NCBI GenBank assembly: GCA_963573305.1
Contig: OY754335.1
Coordinates: forward strand, 55,821,985-55,885,984
DNA: 64,000 nucleotides
Reading direction: 5' to 3'
Source: Pyrrhosoma nymphula
Lineage: Eukaryota; Arthropoda; Insecta; Odonata; Coenagrionidae
In this document: piece by piece, positions 49,901-60,339 of the stretch
Numbering within the stretch: position 1 is the first letter of the stretch
How the letters are laid out: every line of letters begins with the position of its first letter
The notes under the pieces: generated by a model
The model's input: the letters and a program-made list of their open reading frames with translations, nothing else
What the model was told of the DNA's origin: nothing
Databases searched by the model: none
Translations under genes and position numbers: made by a program

Positions 49901-52900
49901 TCCCCACCCCCCGCACCGTCCACTGCCGGACATTCGAAGAGGGCCGTAAAACTTCCACATCCCTCCTCGTCCCGCAAAGACAGCTCGAGTACAGAGGGCG
50001 ATTCGGGATAATGTTTACTTTAAGAGGTGACCGGTACTCTGGGAAAACGGTTAAAGGATTCTCTCGGGTGTCTATTGTACTAACTGTAGCAAATATTTGT
50101 GTCGCGGATGTCTTCAATGTCTCGAAAAACCACCTCAAGGTTTTCTGAACCTCTACGAGACTAAACTGAAATTCCTCAAAGACAGACCTATCCCCTCTTT
50201 TGTTATAACCTCGAATGTATCGCTTGGATGTCTAATCATGACACACTAAATTACTTCTAAAAATGTAACATCTTAAGACGCCAATAAAACATCTCGATGG
50301 TAAATTAATTGTTGTTCATCAGTAGAATTTTTATTGTCTGAGAAATAATTAAAATGTGTGTTCACAGAAATTATAATTTTTAAAAACATTTTAATACCAC
50401 ATTGCAATCACCCCGAAACGTCTCTGAGAAGCATGACACATGGGGAAATAATTAGACATATCATATACACTTTCCATCTGGGAAGGAAAATATAATTACT
50501 ACCCTGATTTCTTTTCCTCATTGAATTACGTACCGAGCATTAATTGTAAGCAAATGACTCTCACTTTTTCATATCGATTCTATCAGGCATGATGTGGCTG
50601 CACTAATTCATAATTGAGGATAGTTAATACTACCTTTCCTACACAATTAAAAAGGGGATTAAAAATTGCGGCACAGCAAAATAATAAAATAAAAAGGCAC
50701 ACATATAAAGGAAAAAACCTAGTTCCAAAATACTCTTCTCCTTCAATCAAAGGCAATCACCAAAATTTACGATGTTCATTCATTTTTTCTAGATTGGGCT
50801 ACAACAGTACTTCTAAAAAGTTAAAAAATACTTTTGCGGGTAGCACTTTATAGCTACATACGAATATTTAAAACTATACATTAGAGGAGTTGGTTCAGAG
50901 CTATCATCTTCTCATCACAACAAGGGACCTAAAAATTCATCGTTCAGATTTAACGCGAGAATTATTTTCACCAGCCAACACCAAACTGTACGAGTTCATT
51001 CCATCCCTTTAGATTATGCTACAACGGTTATTTTCAAAAGTTGTTGAGTACCTTAGCTATTAGCATTTTATAACTCTACTCGAATACATAACACCGTACA
51101 TTATCACCAGGGGAGTTGGTCCAGACCTATCGTCTCCTCATCATTATAAGGAGCCCGAACATTTGACGTTCAGAATAGATGCGAGAATTTATTTTATCCA
51201 AGGGGACAAAATCTGTATTCCGGGACTTGATCTGAATATTTTTCGGGAGTTCACGACTCGCCGGTTGACTGCGCCGTCCCGAATTGTGATTGTGTATCGG
51301 GTGGAAAGTGGATCGAGACCAATATCGCGAAGGGGAGTCGACGAAACTTCTTCGTGTGAGATTCCTTTATTCCGACACCCCGGGCGGGAAATTGTTAAGG
51401 TGGAAGGCTACCGGGCCACGGGGAAGTGGAAAAAAGGAAGCTGGGACGAGGAGGCAAAGGCAAAACGAGGGTATGGTGTTTGGAGCGGGCTTAATTGCCC
51501 GTGTGATTCGACGTTGTCTCGTTCGGAGGCACTCAAAACCTAAGAACTCATTTGCACCCGATGAATTCCCCGTAAAATTCAGAAAGGGAGATGAACAGTT
51601 ACTTTTTTCTCGCATAAGATCAGTCGCAGAAGAATTAAATCCGTGGGACTAAGACTTGTTCTGACATTAAGTAAATATATAAGTACATAACATAATAGTA
51701 GATTGCAATAGTGTTATGCCAATTTGAACGTGGTCAAAATGATAACTCAGAAGTAATTCATATCGCAATTACTTTCGCAGCGTACATTAAGGTCATTCAT
51801 TTCATTACGTTTCATATAGGTTTTCCTATTCCATCCGATCTGAAACACGAAATTTAAGAATACAGGTACGGAAAAATCCCAATTATGGAAACTTGAAGCA
51901 ACTGAAACAAAAAAATTGGAATGCAGTTCCGAAAATAAGGTGACCTACCTCACGCTAACAAGTGTGAATTCAACTGACCAGTTTTCGTCTTTATTCAGCA
52001 AATCCAGGGGATTTGAACGAGAAGTTTGAACACTTTGGATGGATAAAATATGAGAATTATTGCACTAACTTAAATTTCGAACATATTCAAAAGTTTCAGG
52101 CATCACTTTTTGGAAATTCAGCATTAAAAATGTCTTTGTATTTCCACAAGATAATGTATTGTCGGCTGCGGTTTTGACGCAATAGCGTCATTTTCAGACA
52201 ACCTTGTCGTGTGAATGACGCCATAGCGTCTTAGAAATGACACTATAGCGTTGTAACCACGGTCGACAGCAAACTAACGAGTGAAAATACAAAATATTAT
52301 TTTTTAATTTACGACGTACGTCTCAATATAAATAGAAAATCAAACGCAACCGGGAATTATGTATGATTCATCTGCATTCATTCCCGACTCGCACTGACGC
52401 AACTTTTTAAACATTATTTCAATTCCAGTCGACGGTCAACCCCACGAGATACGTTCCTGGCTATCAAACTCAGATCGCTCCAGTTACTTCAACCTGGCGG
52501 TGGGGGGCTCTGACGGCAGAGGAAGCGGTGAGAGCGTCCACCTCTTCAGCATCAATTATCCCTTCAGGAGGCGCCGCTGGTACCACACGTGCCAGTCTTG
52601 GAGCGGCGAGACGGGAAACTGGCTGGTTTACGTGGAAGGGGAGAGGATTGGAGCTGGAAACAGTCCGAAGGTACGTCACGCAAGGAGAGAGATGGGATGG
52701 AAAATTTCAATGCGGAAGAATATTTCACGATGACTTAATGGGACAGCGTACATTCAACTTACCAAGTGGCACAAAAATAAACCAAACTTTGCAAAAAAAA
52801 ACACAACAAACCGCGTCGTCAAGTTAAAACGGACGCTTCCGCACTGACGCGAGGTCGCTTCAAAACTGCGGGAGGATGAAAACGTAGCGGCAGACGAGGT

Positions 52901-55900
52901 CTGAGTTTCCCAGCAGCGTACTTAGTGATGAGAAATTCATGACATACACGTGTCTTCCACCCCAGTGGAATAGCTCTCATGAAATATATATGCATGTCAT
53001 CTTAACTGAAGCTGTGAAGGTAGTTCTCAATCGTAAAATGACTTGAATATCATTTAATTCATATTCCGGATAATCAAATGAAAACGGTTACTCTGTTTGT
53101 TACTCTGTTACACCCAAATCCCAAATTCAAAAAGAATTTTCATTAAAATAATACCTCTCTGCGCTATTTTTTTGCAAACCGAATTTGAAATTTGGGCCAT
53201 TCCACCTCAATTCAACAAACAATGGTACCTTATTAGTCCCAGATTATGCTCAAAATTGGTGTATGGGTAGAAAATCACCTCAAATGAAATAGCCTGGGAC
53301 CATTTTAAGAAGAAGATATTCATAATGAATTACTAGTTGAACGATATTCTGATAATTACTTTTACTGAATTTTATTTATTCGACCTACGTACTTAAAAGT
53401 GTCCCAGACCTAATACTCTACCCTTTCAATATTCCCTATGCATTGCTAGTCGTACCACATTCTGGTAATTTATTTTAAATGCATCATATTTATTATATTT
53501 ATATACAAATCCCTGCTTTTTTCGTGGAATTTTAACTTCTATTTATCCTTATTTGTTTTCATATGTTCTGATGCGCTGCATGTGAACCTCTCCTCTTCCA
53601 CACTACCGAGGACTTCTTCCTTTCTCATTTTATCCGTCCCCTTGATCTCCAGCATTCAACTATGACACAAGGTTTGGAATGCTTCTAGTCTTTTCCAGTC
53701 AGCTTTCCCGAAAATCAATTTCTGTGACCCATAGGATGCCACGCTCCACACGAAGGTTTTCCTGCGTTCCTTCCTTTAAAACTAAAAGTGACGCAACATT
53801 CGACCCACATTTTTCTCGGCAGCAAACAAACTGGATCCAGGAGTTGGCCACGATGAAATAATTACGCCCGTCCGGACAAGAGTAGATTTTTTGAGTGGAT
53901 TTTCAATGAGTTAGTGACTTCCTGAATTTTGCCCTAGTGATCTGATGATTTTCTTCGGTTGCATCACGTGCAGAAAAACGCAAACCCAATATTAAAACGT
54001 TCTGAGTAGGGACATACCGACTGACCGAAGCATTTCAGTATTGCGAAGTATTGGGTTCCAGATTGGAATAATAGCCAATCACCTATAATTCCGGTTTTCT
54101 TCCGACAGAGGTCAAAATTAATAACCGTGCTCTGAGAGAAATTTCACGCGGAAGTCATTACCCGGAAACTGGACTATTTTCTCTTCCGTAACTGCACGAA
54201 CTTGTTATTCACGATGAGTTGCATTTGGCAATAAAATACAAGTTAATCAGCTGACGGATCATGCATCTGAGGTACAATTTTAAATTGCAATACATATTTT
54301 CGTCGAAGCTACTAGTCATATCACCTACTGCATTACAAGCAATTTTTTTCACGGAAGCATACATAATTCAGTGTTACCTCGATTTGGCGACGTCAGTAAA
54401 TAATAATAAGTGAATTGCTGCGCAATGGATCTAAAAGTGTTCCCTTCATTATGAGTCAACTAAATGTACTGCGTATTTTCTTTAAATGTGAAACAGTTGG
54501 GCGACATCCATTCAGAACTGTTAAAACCGTTTTACACGACAGTTATGCATATTATTCAAAATTGGATGCTGAATGTATTCGATGAACCATTCTCGATCCA
54601 ACTCTCCGTTTTTATTCACGAACGGCGTATGCGCAAAAGCTTTTGTGTTAGCTTAAAATTGTTAGTATATACATGATTAACGCTTTAGTATTACATCAAA
54701 ATCCCTACTTTTATTCTCTTCGATTAATTTTGATGCAGCTTCCATGATCCAGAAGCTTATTTAGAAGTACTCGAAATCTCACTTCATACGGTTTCACACA
54801 GCTTCGTGATGAAAACAGTATTTTGTCGATTCTAGCTCCGCCAACGCTATAACCTGGTAACGATCTACTCGCCTGTGGTTGGTAGCTGGATGGATGAAGA
54901 TTCCTATGAAAAATGTCGTACTTATTTCTGTTTTCAGTAGTGGAAATTGAATCAGACGCATCCATCAAAAACTTTTAGCCCTTTAATTCTAGATCTACAT
55001 ACTAACCCGCGATCCGCCGCAGAGGCGTCTGGCAGGTGGTGTTAGGACATCAACCAAGAAAGGTGAGGGAATAGGGAGGAGGGCGGAGAGAAAAGAGGTA
55101 TGTTGTATTTTAACAGTGTGTCTTTTGTTAGTCGTACGCTGTTTTTGTAATAATTACTAATGGGGCGTGGATAGAAGGATTTTTTTTACCCATTAGTTTG
55201 GCAGTGTATCTGTCTTATTTTGTTGATTCTATCAGTTCTATCGGGGTCAAAATAATATTCTCCGTGTCATACTGAAGCTCGCCTCTTATGCTTTTCAAGT
55301 AATCTTAACCCTGAGAGTAACCTCCGAGTCTCTTAACGGTTCCTAACCTAGTCCTTCCATCGGCTGTGAGACTTTCTGTTCCATCGTAGAAATTTTCTAC
55401 GAAGCGTGTGGCTTTCCTTTTTAATTTATATGCTTCGCGAATAAAATACAAGATCTGGGTCCCAAATTATCGCTGCGTATTAGAGACGTAGAGGCTTAAT
55501 CAGAGCAAAGTATCACCTCTCTGATGAAAGATCGTGTTTTTCATGAAATGATTTTGAGTATCCTGAGTCTGGCTCGACTTTCAGGAAATAAGCATTGCAT
55601 AAAACGTCCTGTACCACGCGTAGACTCATCAATCTTTTATCGTTCCCTATCCAGACCATCGGCAGAGTCATCCGTGGCGGCGGAGTGGCTGTGACGGGTC
55701 AGACGCAAAGCCAACCCGGGGGAGGCTTCATCGAGGAAGGCGGTTACGAAGGGGAGGTGACCCTGTTTAAGCTACTTCCCAAAGCATTCTCGAGACCGCT
55801 CAAGTTGGCGGACGTGGAGGGTACCAGGATGTACCAGACCTCCTGCGACGGCCTGTGCAAGGCGAGGACTCCGAGACCCGCGGCCATCCGCGTCAGAAGT

Positions 55901-58615
55901 CACCCGAAGGCATCCGAGTCCAGACTGACGTCCCGGGCCAGAGAGATGCTCTCCCTGTCTCCCGACAGACCCATCAGGGTGTTCGAGATGCAATCGGGGG
56001 CCTCGCAGGTAAGAAAGCGTTTAAGATAAGATAATTTTGATTACTTCATCTATATATATCTATATATATAAAAGAGGATGTCTGTTTGTCCGTCCGCCCT
56101 GCGTTTCCATACGGCAGCACGGATTGCGACCGAAGTTGGTACATAGGTGCATCTCATGCTCCCGAACCCAGTAGTGCTACTTTCGGTTGCGTTTGACGCG
56201 TCCTTACCGTCGTTTTCTCATTACCGAACCCTGCAAGTGCGCTCAGCGCCACCTAGCACCCATCCCCGCGCTCTGCTTATTCTCCCACCTTCCGATAACA
56301 ACCCCATTCAATCTGCCATGTTAGTATGTTTGTGTGCGCTGTGTGCGAGGTGAAGGCCGATTTGGCGACTTCCATTTCCTATACTGCCTTTTTTCGCAAC
56401 TTCACCGTTCACAGGTATATCGCCCCGGAAATAAAGAGTTTTCTATTTTGCCTTTTTACACTGTTTTCTGTTTATATAGATGACCGTCTCCTAACCTGCT
56501 TTGTTCCTTTATCTACAAATCCTGCTATGTTACCATGAATTCCAAGTATCCCCCTTCTCCTTCCCGAGCAACGCCGGGTGGCCTGCTAGTTCATAATAAA
56601 TAACAAAGTACATTAACAAAAAAGAATAATAGGAAGTTTTAAATAGCCCTGAAGGAAGTACCTGTGTTCTTCTTAATTAAGAACAATGTGCAGCCAGCAT
56701 TATAAAAAATTACAAATATTGAACAAAACAAAAAAATCTCCAAACATATTCGTTAATTTTAAATTATTTTTACATGAGTTTTACAAAAGGTATTCAATGT
56801 CTGACTGAGAAAAAAACCATGTTTTCATCATGAACATACATTTATCGAAATTCCTCTCTTTGGTGAGACTCGTGAAACCCGGCCAACTCAATGGCCGTTT
56901 AGAGAGAAGCATCTCTACAACTAACACCTCATCCCGCTTGAAACGCCTCGTATGGCTTTGTTTTCAACAAGAATTTTGCTAGAATTCAAATATCTTTGTG
57001 TCTAGCAAGAAAAGGGGAAAGGAAGCTCTACGGCACGTGACTAGAGAATGACCAATGAGATGTGAGTGACAATTACATTTAATGGAATTTTATAAATTGA
57101 TTGGTAGGTTTTTGGACAGGCTCTACCTGTATAAAATCCGTTCCAGGATCATGACTACATTTGCCTGAAAAAAATATCTCCTTGATTGAATCGACTGCAT
57201 TACATGGTATTCTCATGCTTCCTTACTTTCCACACTCACTTACTCACCACTCTGGTCACGTATAATCACTATTCTCTTCTTTTCTCTTCCGATTTACCCA
57301 GAATTCTCCTCTCAGTCACCCTAGATTTAACATCTACATACCTCTCAATACGATCTCCACTCAATTTTGCTGCCCTTCATATGCTATCCATCAATTGAGA
57401 CTCAATATAGTCTAGATAGTTAAGCGAGGGAAAGTTCGAAGATAACCTCGAGATGGAGGAAATTGAGGCAGAGACTGAATGTAGTAATCACGGGTATATG
57501 TTTGAAATTAAAATTGAGGAAGAAGAAATTTCCGATAACATTCCAATAGCATTCCAATGATGCGTAACAGATCCATCAAAAATGCTAAAAATAACAGTTA
57601 ATTTCGACGCTCTGCACGACTAAACCTCGATGACGATGGCTGAGTCAGCTGTTGAAACGTTGGTCGTTTATAATCTAACTTGGTGCGCCATCCATTAATA
57701 TTTTATTCAATATCCTTCCCAAGAAATGCAAAAAATCTTCATGAGGCAGGGACTAATCATCAATTCATAGAAGACTACATTAAAGATGTATTGCTTTCTC
57801 AACCCATAAAGTCATCATATTATCCCCTTTAGTATCTCGTTATTTATACCTCAGCTAAGCATCTCCCTGAAATATAATCACCTTTACTCTTACAGGCGCG
57901 GCATGCTTACTCTGTGAAAGAAGAGGGTTCCGTGGGCAACCCACTGCCGGCTCAAGTGCCGTCCTCCTTCCTTACCCAGTACAACAACGCCCTCCGTCAC
58001 CAGGTCACCTTCCAGACCACCCCGGTCGCCGACGGCGGGGTTCAACTGTTTTACAAGCCCGCCGAAGGGAGCCGCGTTTCCCGGAGCCTGGACCACTTCC
58101 TTTTCGACATCGCCCCTCGTGCTCTTCCGCACCACCTGGCAGAGAGCGGCTTCGTCTACCGGCCCAAGCAACTTCTCCTACCCAACGCCTTCGTACCAGA
58201 CCTGGATTTGGCGCAGCGCCACGACTTCCTAGGCCAATTGCAACTGCCGCAGAGCGCCGCCCTGCAGCAGCAGCTGAACCGACAGCTCTTGGCCGGCGCT
58301 AAACCTCTGTGCCCACAACAGGAGAATGGGGAAGGTAGAAGCAAGGTGACGGGAGAGCGCAGGCCTGCATCGGCGTCTACCGTGAGTCACGTGACTGTCG
58401 CCGCGAGGAACGAAGGTGGTCGGGGGATCCGATTGGTCGTCCAGAAACCCGAAGCGGCGAGGGTACAACAGGCGAAGCAGGGGTTCGAACTTCAGGCTGA
58501 CGGCACGGCTATGGTGACGGATGTCACGCCCGTGATCGACTGGAGGATGACGCCCAAGAAGTTGTACGCGGGCGCAATGTGGCTGAGGGCCAACCCCGTG
58601 TGCAGGAAGTTCTAG
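40693..58615 (+). CDS. Gene B: secreted long pentraxin-like protein with internal insert (5 coding exons, 568 aa)
   Basis: Joined exons 40693-40977, 49631-49736, 52429-52670, 55655-56008 and 57896-58615 give 568 codons plus TAG. Residues 1-19 are a signal peptide, probably cut after TSA before HEYTVF. An N-terminal segment (20-95) leads into the pentraxin fold: FTLCIWMRS (109-117, C112), sequon N119-L-S, RWYHTCQSW (180-188, C185), GGGVAVTGQ (219-227), YEGEVTLFKL (242-251), and a final strand VIDWRMTP...YAGAMW (542-558). HTCQSWSG nearly matches the pentraxin signature. About 230 residues, rich in Gln, Pro, Arg and Ala, separate residue 280 from 541, where gene A has about 20; this part matches no family I know. 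No membrane segment is seen beyond the signal peptide. Introns are 8653, 2692, 2984 and 1887 bp. Probably an extracellular recognition protein, by family analogy; ligand unknown. Confidence 0.87.
41711..41796. repeat. Perfect 20-bp inverted repeat with 46-bp spacer
   Basis: 41711-41730 and 41777-41796 are exact reverse complements (ATAATGTAAGAGAAACAATT). A 14-bp direct repeat, ATTATTCAAGGATT, lies at 41657-41670 and 41792-41805. Confidence 0.8.
43133..43307. mobile_element. Penelope-like foldback insertion with 12-bp target duplication
   Basis: The 175-bp insert is flanked by TATAGGGACACG at 43121-43132 and 43308-43319. Its first about 41 bp are the inverse of 43222-43263. The centre, minus strand, reads CTGAAGA, U, GCC...GGC, GAAAC. 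Confidence 0.7.
43965..44395 (+). mobile_element. Non-LTR retrotransposon tail
   Basis: Reads LNAVGMGYLRSVCGKS, a stop, RDRIRNEW, then MLHWFRHVERMDESQMTK and CMKKCTNVAEAKEVCNARAV: consecutive blocks of a LINE reverse transcriptase C-terminus. One in-frame stop within an otherwise long frame suggests a fairly young pseudogene. Confidence 0.8.
44935..45330 (-). mobile_element. Degenerate non-LTR retrotransposon tail
   Basis: The minus strand carries KKRKLMIEIRRK and, further on, WNDERERKYSELKN, which resemble the LINE C-terminal blocks. Many stops; boundaries unclear. Confidence 0.5.
48785..49147. mobile_element. pogo/Tigger-like transposon end with subterminal repeats
   Basis: The right end, minus strand, is CAGTGTTACCTCGACTTACA, next to TA (49146-49147), as in pogo-like elements. 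Inside are direct repeats of TTCGTAACTCGAAAA at about 18-bp spacing (48788-48880) and again near 49093-49125. The opposite end is not found. Confidence 0.55.
49631..49736 (+). CDS. Gene B coding exon 2 (first conserved Cys)
   Basis: 106 nt after a long T-rich tract and tgacag, ending in phase 1 at G|gtgagt. It encodes YIRYKTEIPDLKEFTLCIW and the N-L-S sequon. Length and phases are identical to gene A exon 2. Confidence 0.9.
49737..52428 (+). other. Gene B intron 2
   Basis: GT-AG intron of 2692 bp. A GC-richer patch (51180-51640) has overlapping open frames but no recognisable protein. A small MITE-like palindrome with three GACGC-ATAGCGTC units lies at 52158-52272. Confidence 0.7.
52158..52272. 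mobile_element. Small MITE-like palindrome
   Basis: Imperfect inverted arms begin GTCGGCTGCGGTT at 52161 and end AACCACGGTCGACAG at 52269. Inside, TGACGCNATAGCGTC-type units occur at 52175, 52216 and 52238. Confidence 0.6.
52429..52670 (+). CDS. Gene B coding exon 3 (pentraxin signature region)
   Basis: 242 nt, entering in phase 1 after aattccag and leaving in phase 0 at AAG|gtacgt. It encodes VDGQPHEIRSW, a Gly/Ser loop, a basic run RRRR just before WYHTCQSW, and the strand NWLVYVEG. Confidence 0.9.
52671..55654 (+). other. Gene B intron 3
   Basis: GT-AG intron of 2984 bp. It contains a minus-strand LINE fragment (53540-53800) and a short CAGTGTTACCTCGA segment at 54369 resembling the pogo-like end at 49145; the rest is not recognised. 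Confidence 0.7.
53540..53800 (-). mobile_element. Non-LTR retrotransposon fragment
   Basis: The minus strand reads RKTFVWSVASYGSQ, then DWKRLEAFQTLC, a stop, MLEIKGTDKMRKEEVLGSVE, the same C-terminal block as at 34955. It lies antisense in intron 3 of gene B. Confidence 0.75.
55655..56008 (+). CDS. Gene B coding exon 4 (calcium-loop equivalent and start of insert)
   Basis: 118 codons in phase 0, from atccag|ACC to CAG|gtaaga. The first half is pentraxin (GGGVAVTGQ, YEGEVTLFKL, then Cys275 and Cys279). The second half, from about residue 281, is Arg/Ser-rich and has no counterpart in gene A. A Helitron begins about 40 bp after the donor. Confidence 0.88.
56049..56589 (+). mobile_element. Non-autonomous Helitron
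   Basis: The 5' end is TCTATATATATC..., preceded by A (alternative start 56059). The 3' end has the short hairpin CCCGAGCAACGCCGGG followed by GGCCTGCTAG and then T, fitting the Helitron pattern TC...hairpin...CTRR inserted between A and T. No Rep or helicase part is present. Confidence 0.7.
57628..57662 (+). repeat. Isolated Penelope-like hairpin motif
   Basis: ATGACGATGGCTGAGTCAGC then TGTTGAAACGTTGG fits the same plan, with a less regular core. No inverted arms are visible. Confidence 0.4.
57896..58615 (+). CDS. Gene B coding exon 5 (rest of insert, final strand, stop)
   Basis: Starts in phase 0 after ctcttacag and ends at TAG 58613-58615 (239 codons plus stop). Most of it is a Gln-, Ala- and Pro-rich insert with one Cys (KPLCPQQ). 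The last 27 residues return to pentraxin, VIDWRMTP through NPVCRKF, matching the C-terminus of gene A. Confidence 0.9.
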   Translation, partial: ARHAYSVKEEGSVGNPLPAQVPSSFLTQYNNALRHQVTFQTTPVADGGVQLFYKPAEGSRVSRSLDHFLFDIAPRALPHHLAESGFVYRPKQLLLPNAFVPDLDLAQRHDFLGQLQLPQSAALQQQLNRQLLAGAKPLCPQQENGEGRSKVTGERRPASASTVSHVTVAARNEGGRGIRLVVQKPEAARVQQAKQGFELQADGTAMVTDVTPVIDWRMTPKKLYAGAMWLRANPVCRKF

Positions 58616-59890
58616 GGGAGTTCTAGTTCTGTTAGATGTGAAAGGACTGGTTTCTATTTCAATCCTAAACCAGCATGCAAAGAGTTCTCGAGTTTCTGCT
58701 GCTGACAGGACGTGTCAAACTCGGCAACAAGCTTTCCATGCGGAAGGAGGCGCGAAGACTGTGCATATTAATCACAAGACATTAGCGTAATTTAATTTGC
58801 AAGCCCATTAAACATACCTGCACCGTAATACGCAAGTCATACGGATAAGCCAAACTCAGATGAAAAAAGAGCGACGGAGGGAAATAGCATTGCAACTTTT
58901 TCTGTAATCTGTAAGTCGGATTCAAGACATAATTTGTAAATGAAGAGGTGGACGATAATATGTACAGTTAGTTTATGACATCCATGACATAATTTAGTTT
59001 GAAAACATCTTTCCTACGGGCCAATGGATTTCAACGTACTCCGTAGAGTCTTCGTCGTAAAGTAGATCATAAGAGTAGCTGAACTTCTTAAGGAGAGCAG
59101 AAGTTTATATTGTAGATAGACATGACTTAAGCGATGCACAGTATTTCTACAGATCACTGGAATTATTAATTTTGGCTATAAGTAACTCTTTAACTTTAAA
59201 CTACACTGTTCACACCGTTCGTGATATCTCGTTTCTATGATCAAGTTTATCTTTACATATCTGACGTAGTAAGCATAAAGTACACTAACTTTCTTGAAGT
59301 TCTTAAGATTATTCTAAAGAACGCAGATTAATTAATCGTGTTAATGATAGCCTAAGTTCATTAGAATAATAACTTGAAGATATACGTAGGCTTATTTAAA
59401 GTTTTTAGGACCTTTTTAAAAATAGCTTAGGGAAAGAAAATTAATGCATGGTTTTTTAGCTTGTTAAAGTGAATATATAAAATTCAGTTGAGTATTGTAT
59501 ATGATCAATTGGAATAAAGAGAGGACTCTAAAAATTAAATTTACGAAATGTCATGAAGTTAGGAATTATGAAAGCAGTACTGTATTTTTGAAGATTCGTA
59601 GGAACTCATGTTTATTAATGTGTGATAGGCAATCAATAAAACTTTTAAAAATTAACCTGTGGATTATGCAGGCATCGACTTAAGATTACCTACATTTTGC
59701 AATAGTATTTGGGAATCTGTAATTTATATCGTGGAGGTATAGACTGAATGCTTCAACTAATAAGAATGCGTGTGCTCATCGTTTCAAAAATATTCAACGA
59801 CTGAAAGAACTGCTATGAAACTTTGCTGCCTCTAGCAGCACTGATAATTTAGCAGAATTTTGTATATTATAGTTGAAATAAATTTTTAAA
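58616..59890 (+). other. Gene B 3' UTR region with candidate polyA signals
   Basis: Canonical AATAAA hexamers lie at 59513-59518, 59635-59640 and 59877-59882, and an ATTAAA near 58807. Which is used cannot be told from sequence. The region has no coding signal. Confidence 0.4.
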
Positions 59891-60339
59891 AACAAATGAA
59901 AATTTTTCTCAATTTGATAGTTATGGAACTAAATCATCAAGGATCATGAAATTAAAATATATCGGTTAATCTTTCAAAAATATGTTTTCACTTTAAATTT
60001 TGAATTCCCATACACGGGCTTCAGAATGAAGAAATGAAAATGGGGGATATTGGAATAATATTGGTGCCTTCTCCCCCAACACGTATATGATTTTCCTTCG
60101 ATGACGCAGAATTATGGTCTCCTAGCCGATTTCCCGGAAGCTTCAGGGGATTGAGGCATTAAATTCCTTTGCAAAGTTCACGCGATGCCGCAAGGAAGAC
60201 TCTTATGTCAGCTTAAAGACTTCTTTGGGTGAGAAACTTCTCGTCTCTTGCAGAGTCAGCCTACTTCGTTAACGATACCAATGAGATCGGTTTCTGCACC
60301 ATGGAGTCTTACTTCAAGTTATGGTAGAATATCGTTTCT

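Larger units (their letters stand above)
56009..57895 (+). other. Gene B intron 4 (lies inside the insert)
   Basis: GT-AG phase-0 intron of 1887 bp without a counterpart in gene A. It contains a non-autonomous Helitron (about 56049-56589) and one copy of the Penelope-like hairpin motif (57628-57662). Confidence 0.75.

Noticed and set aside
51163..51652. Overlapping open frames in a GC-richer part of gene B intron 2
   Set aside because: No domain, and neither frame would join exons 2 and 3 without breaking the gene A-like architecture.
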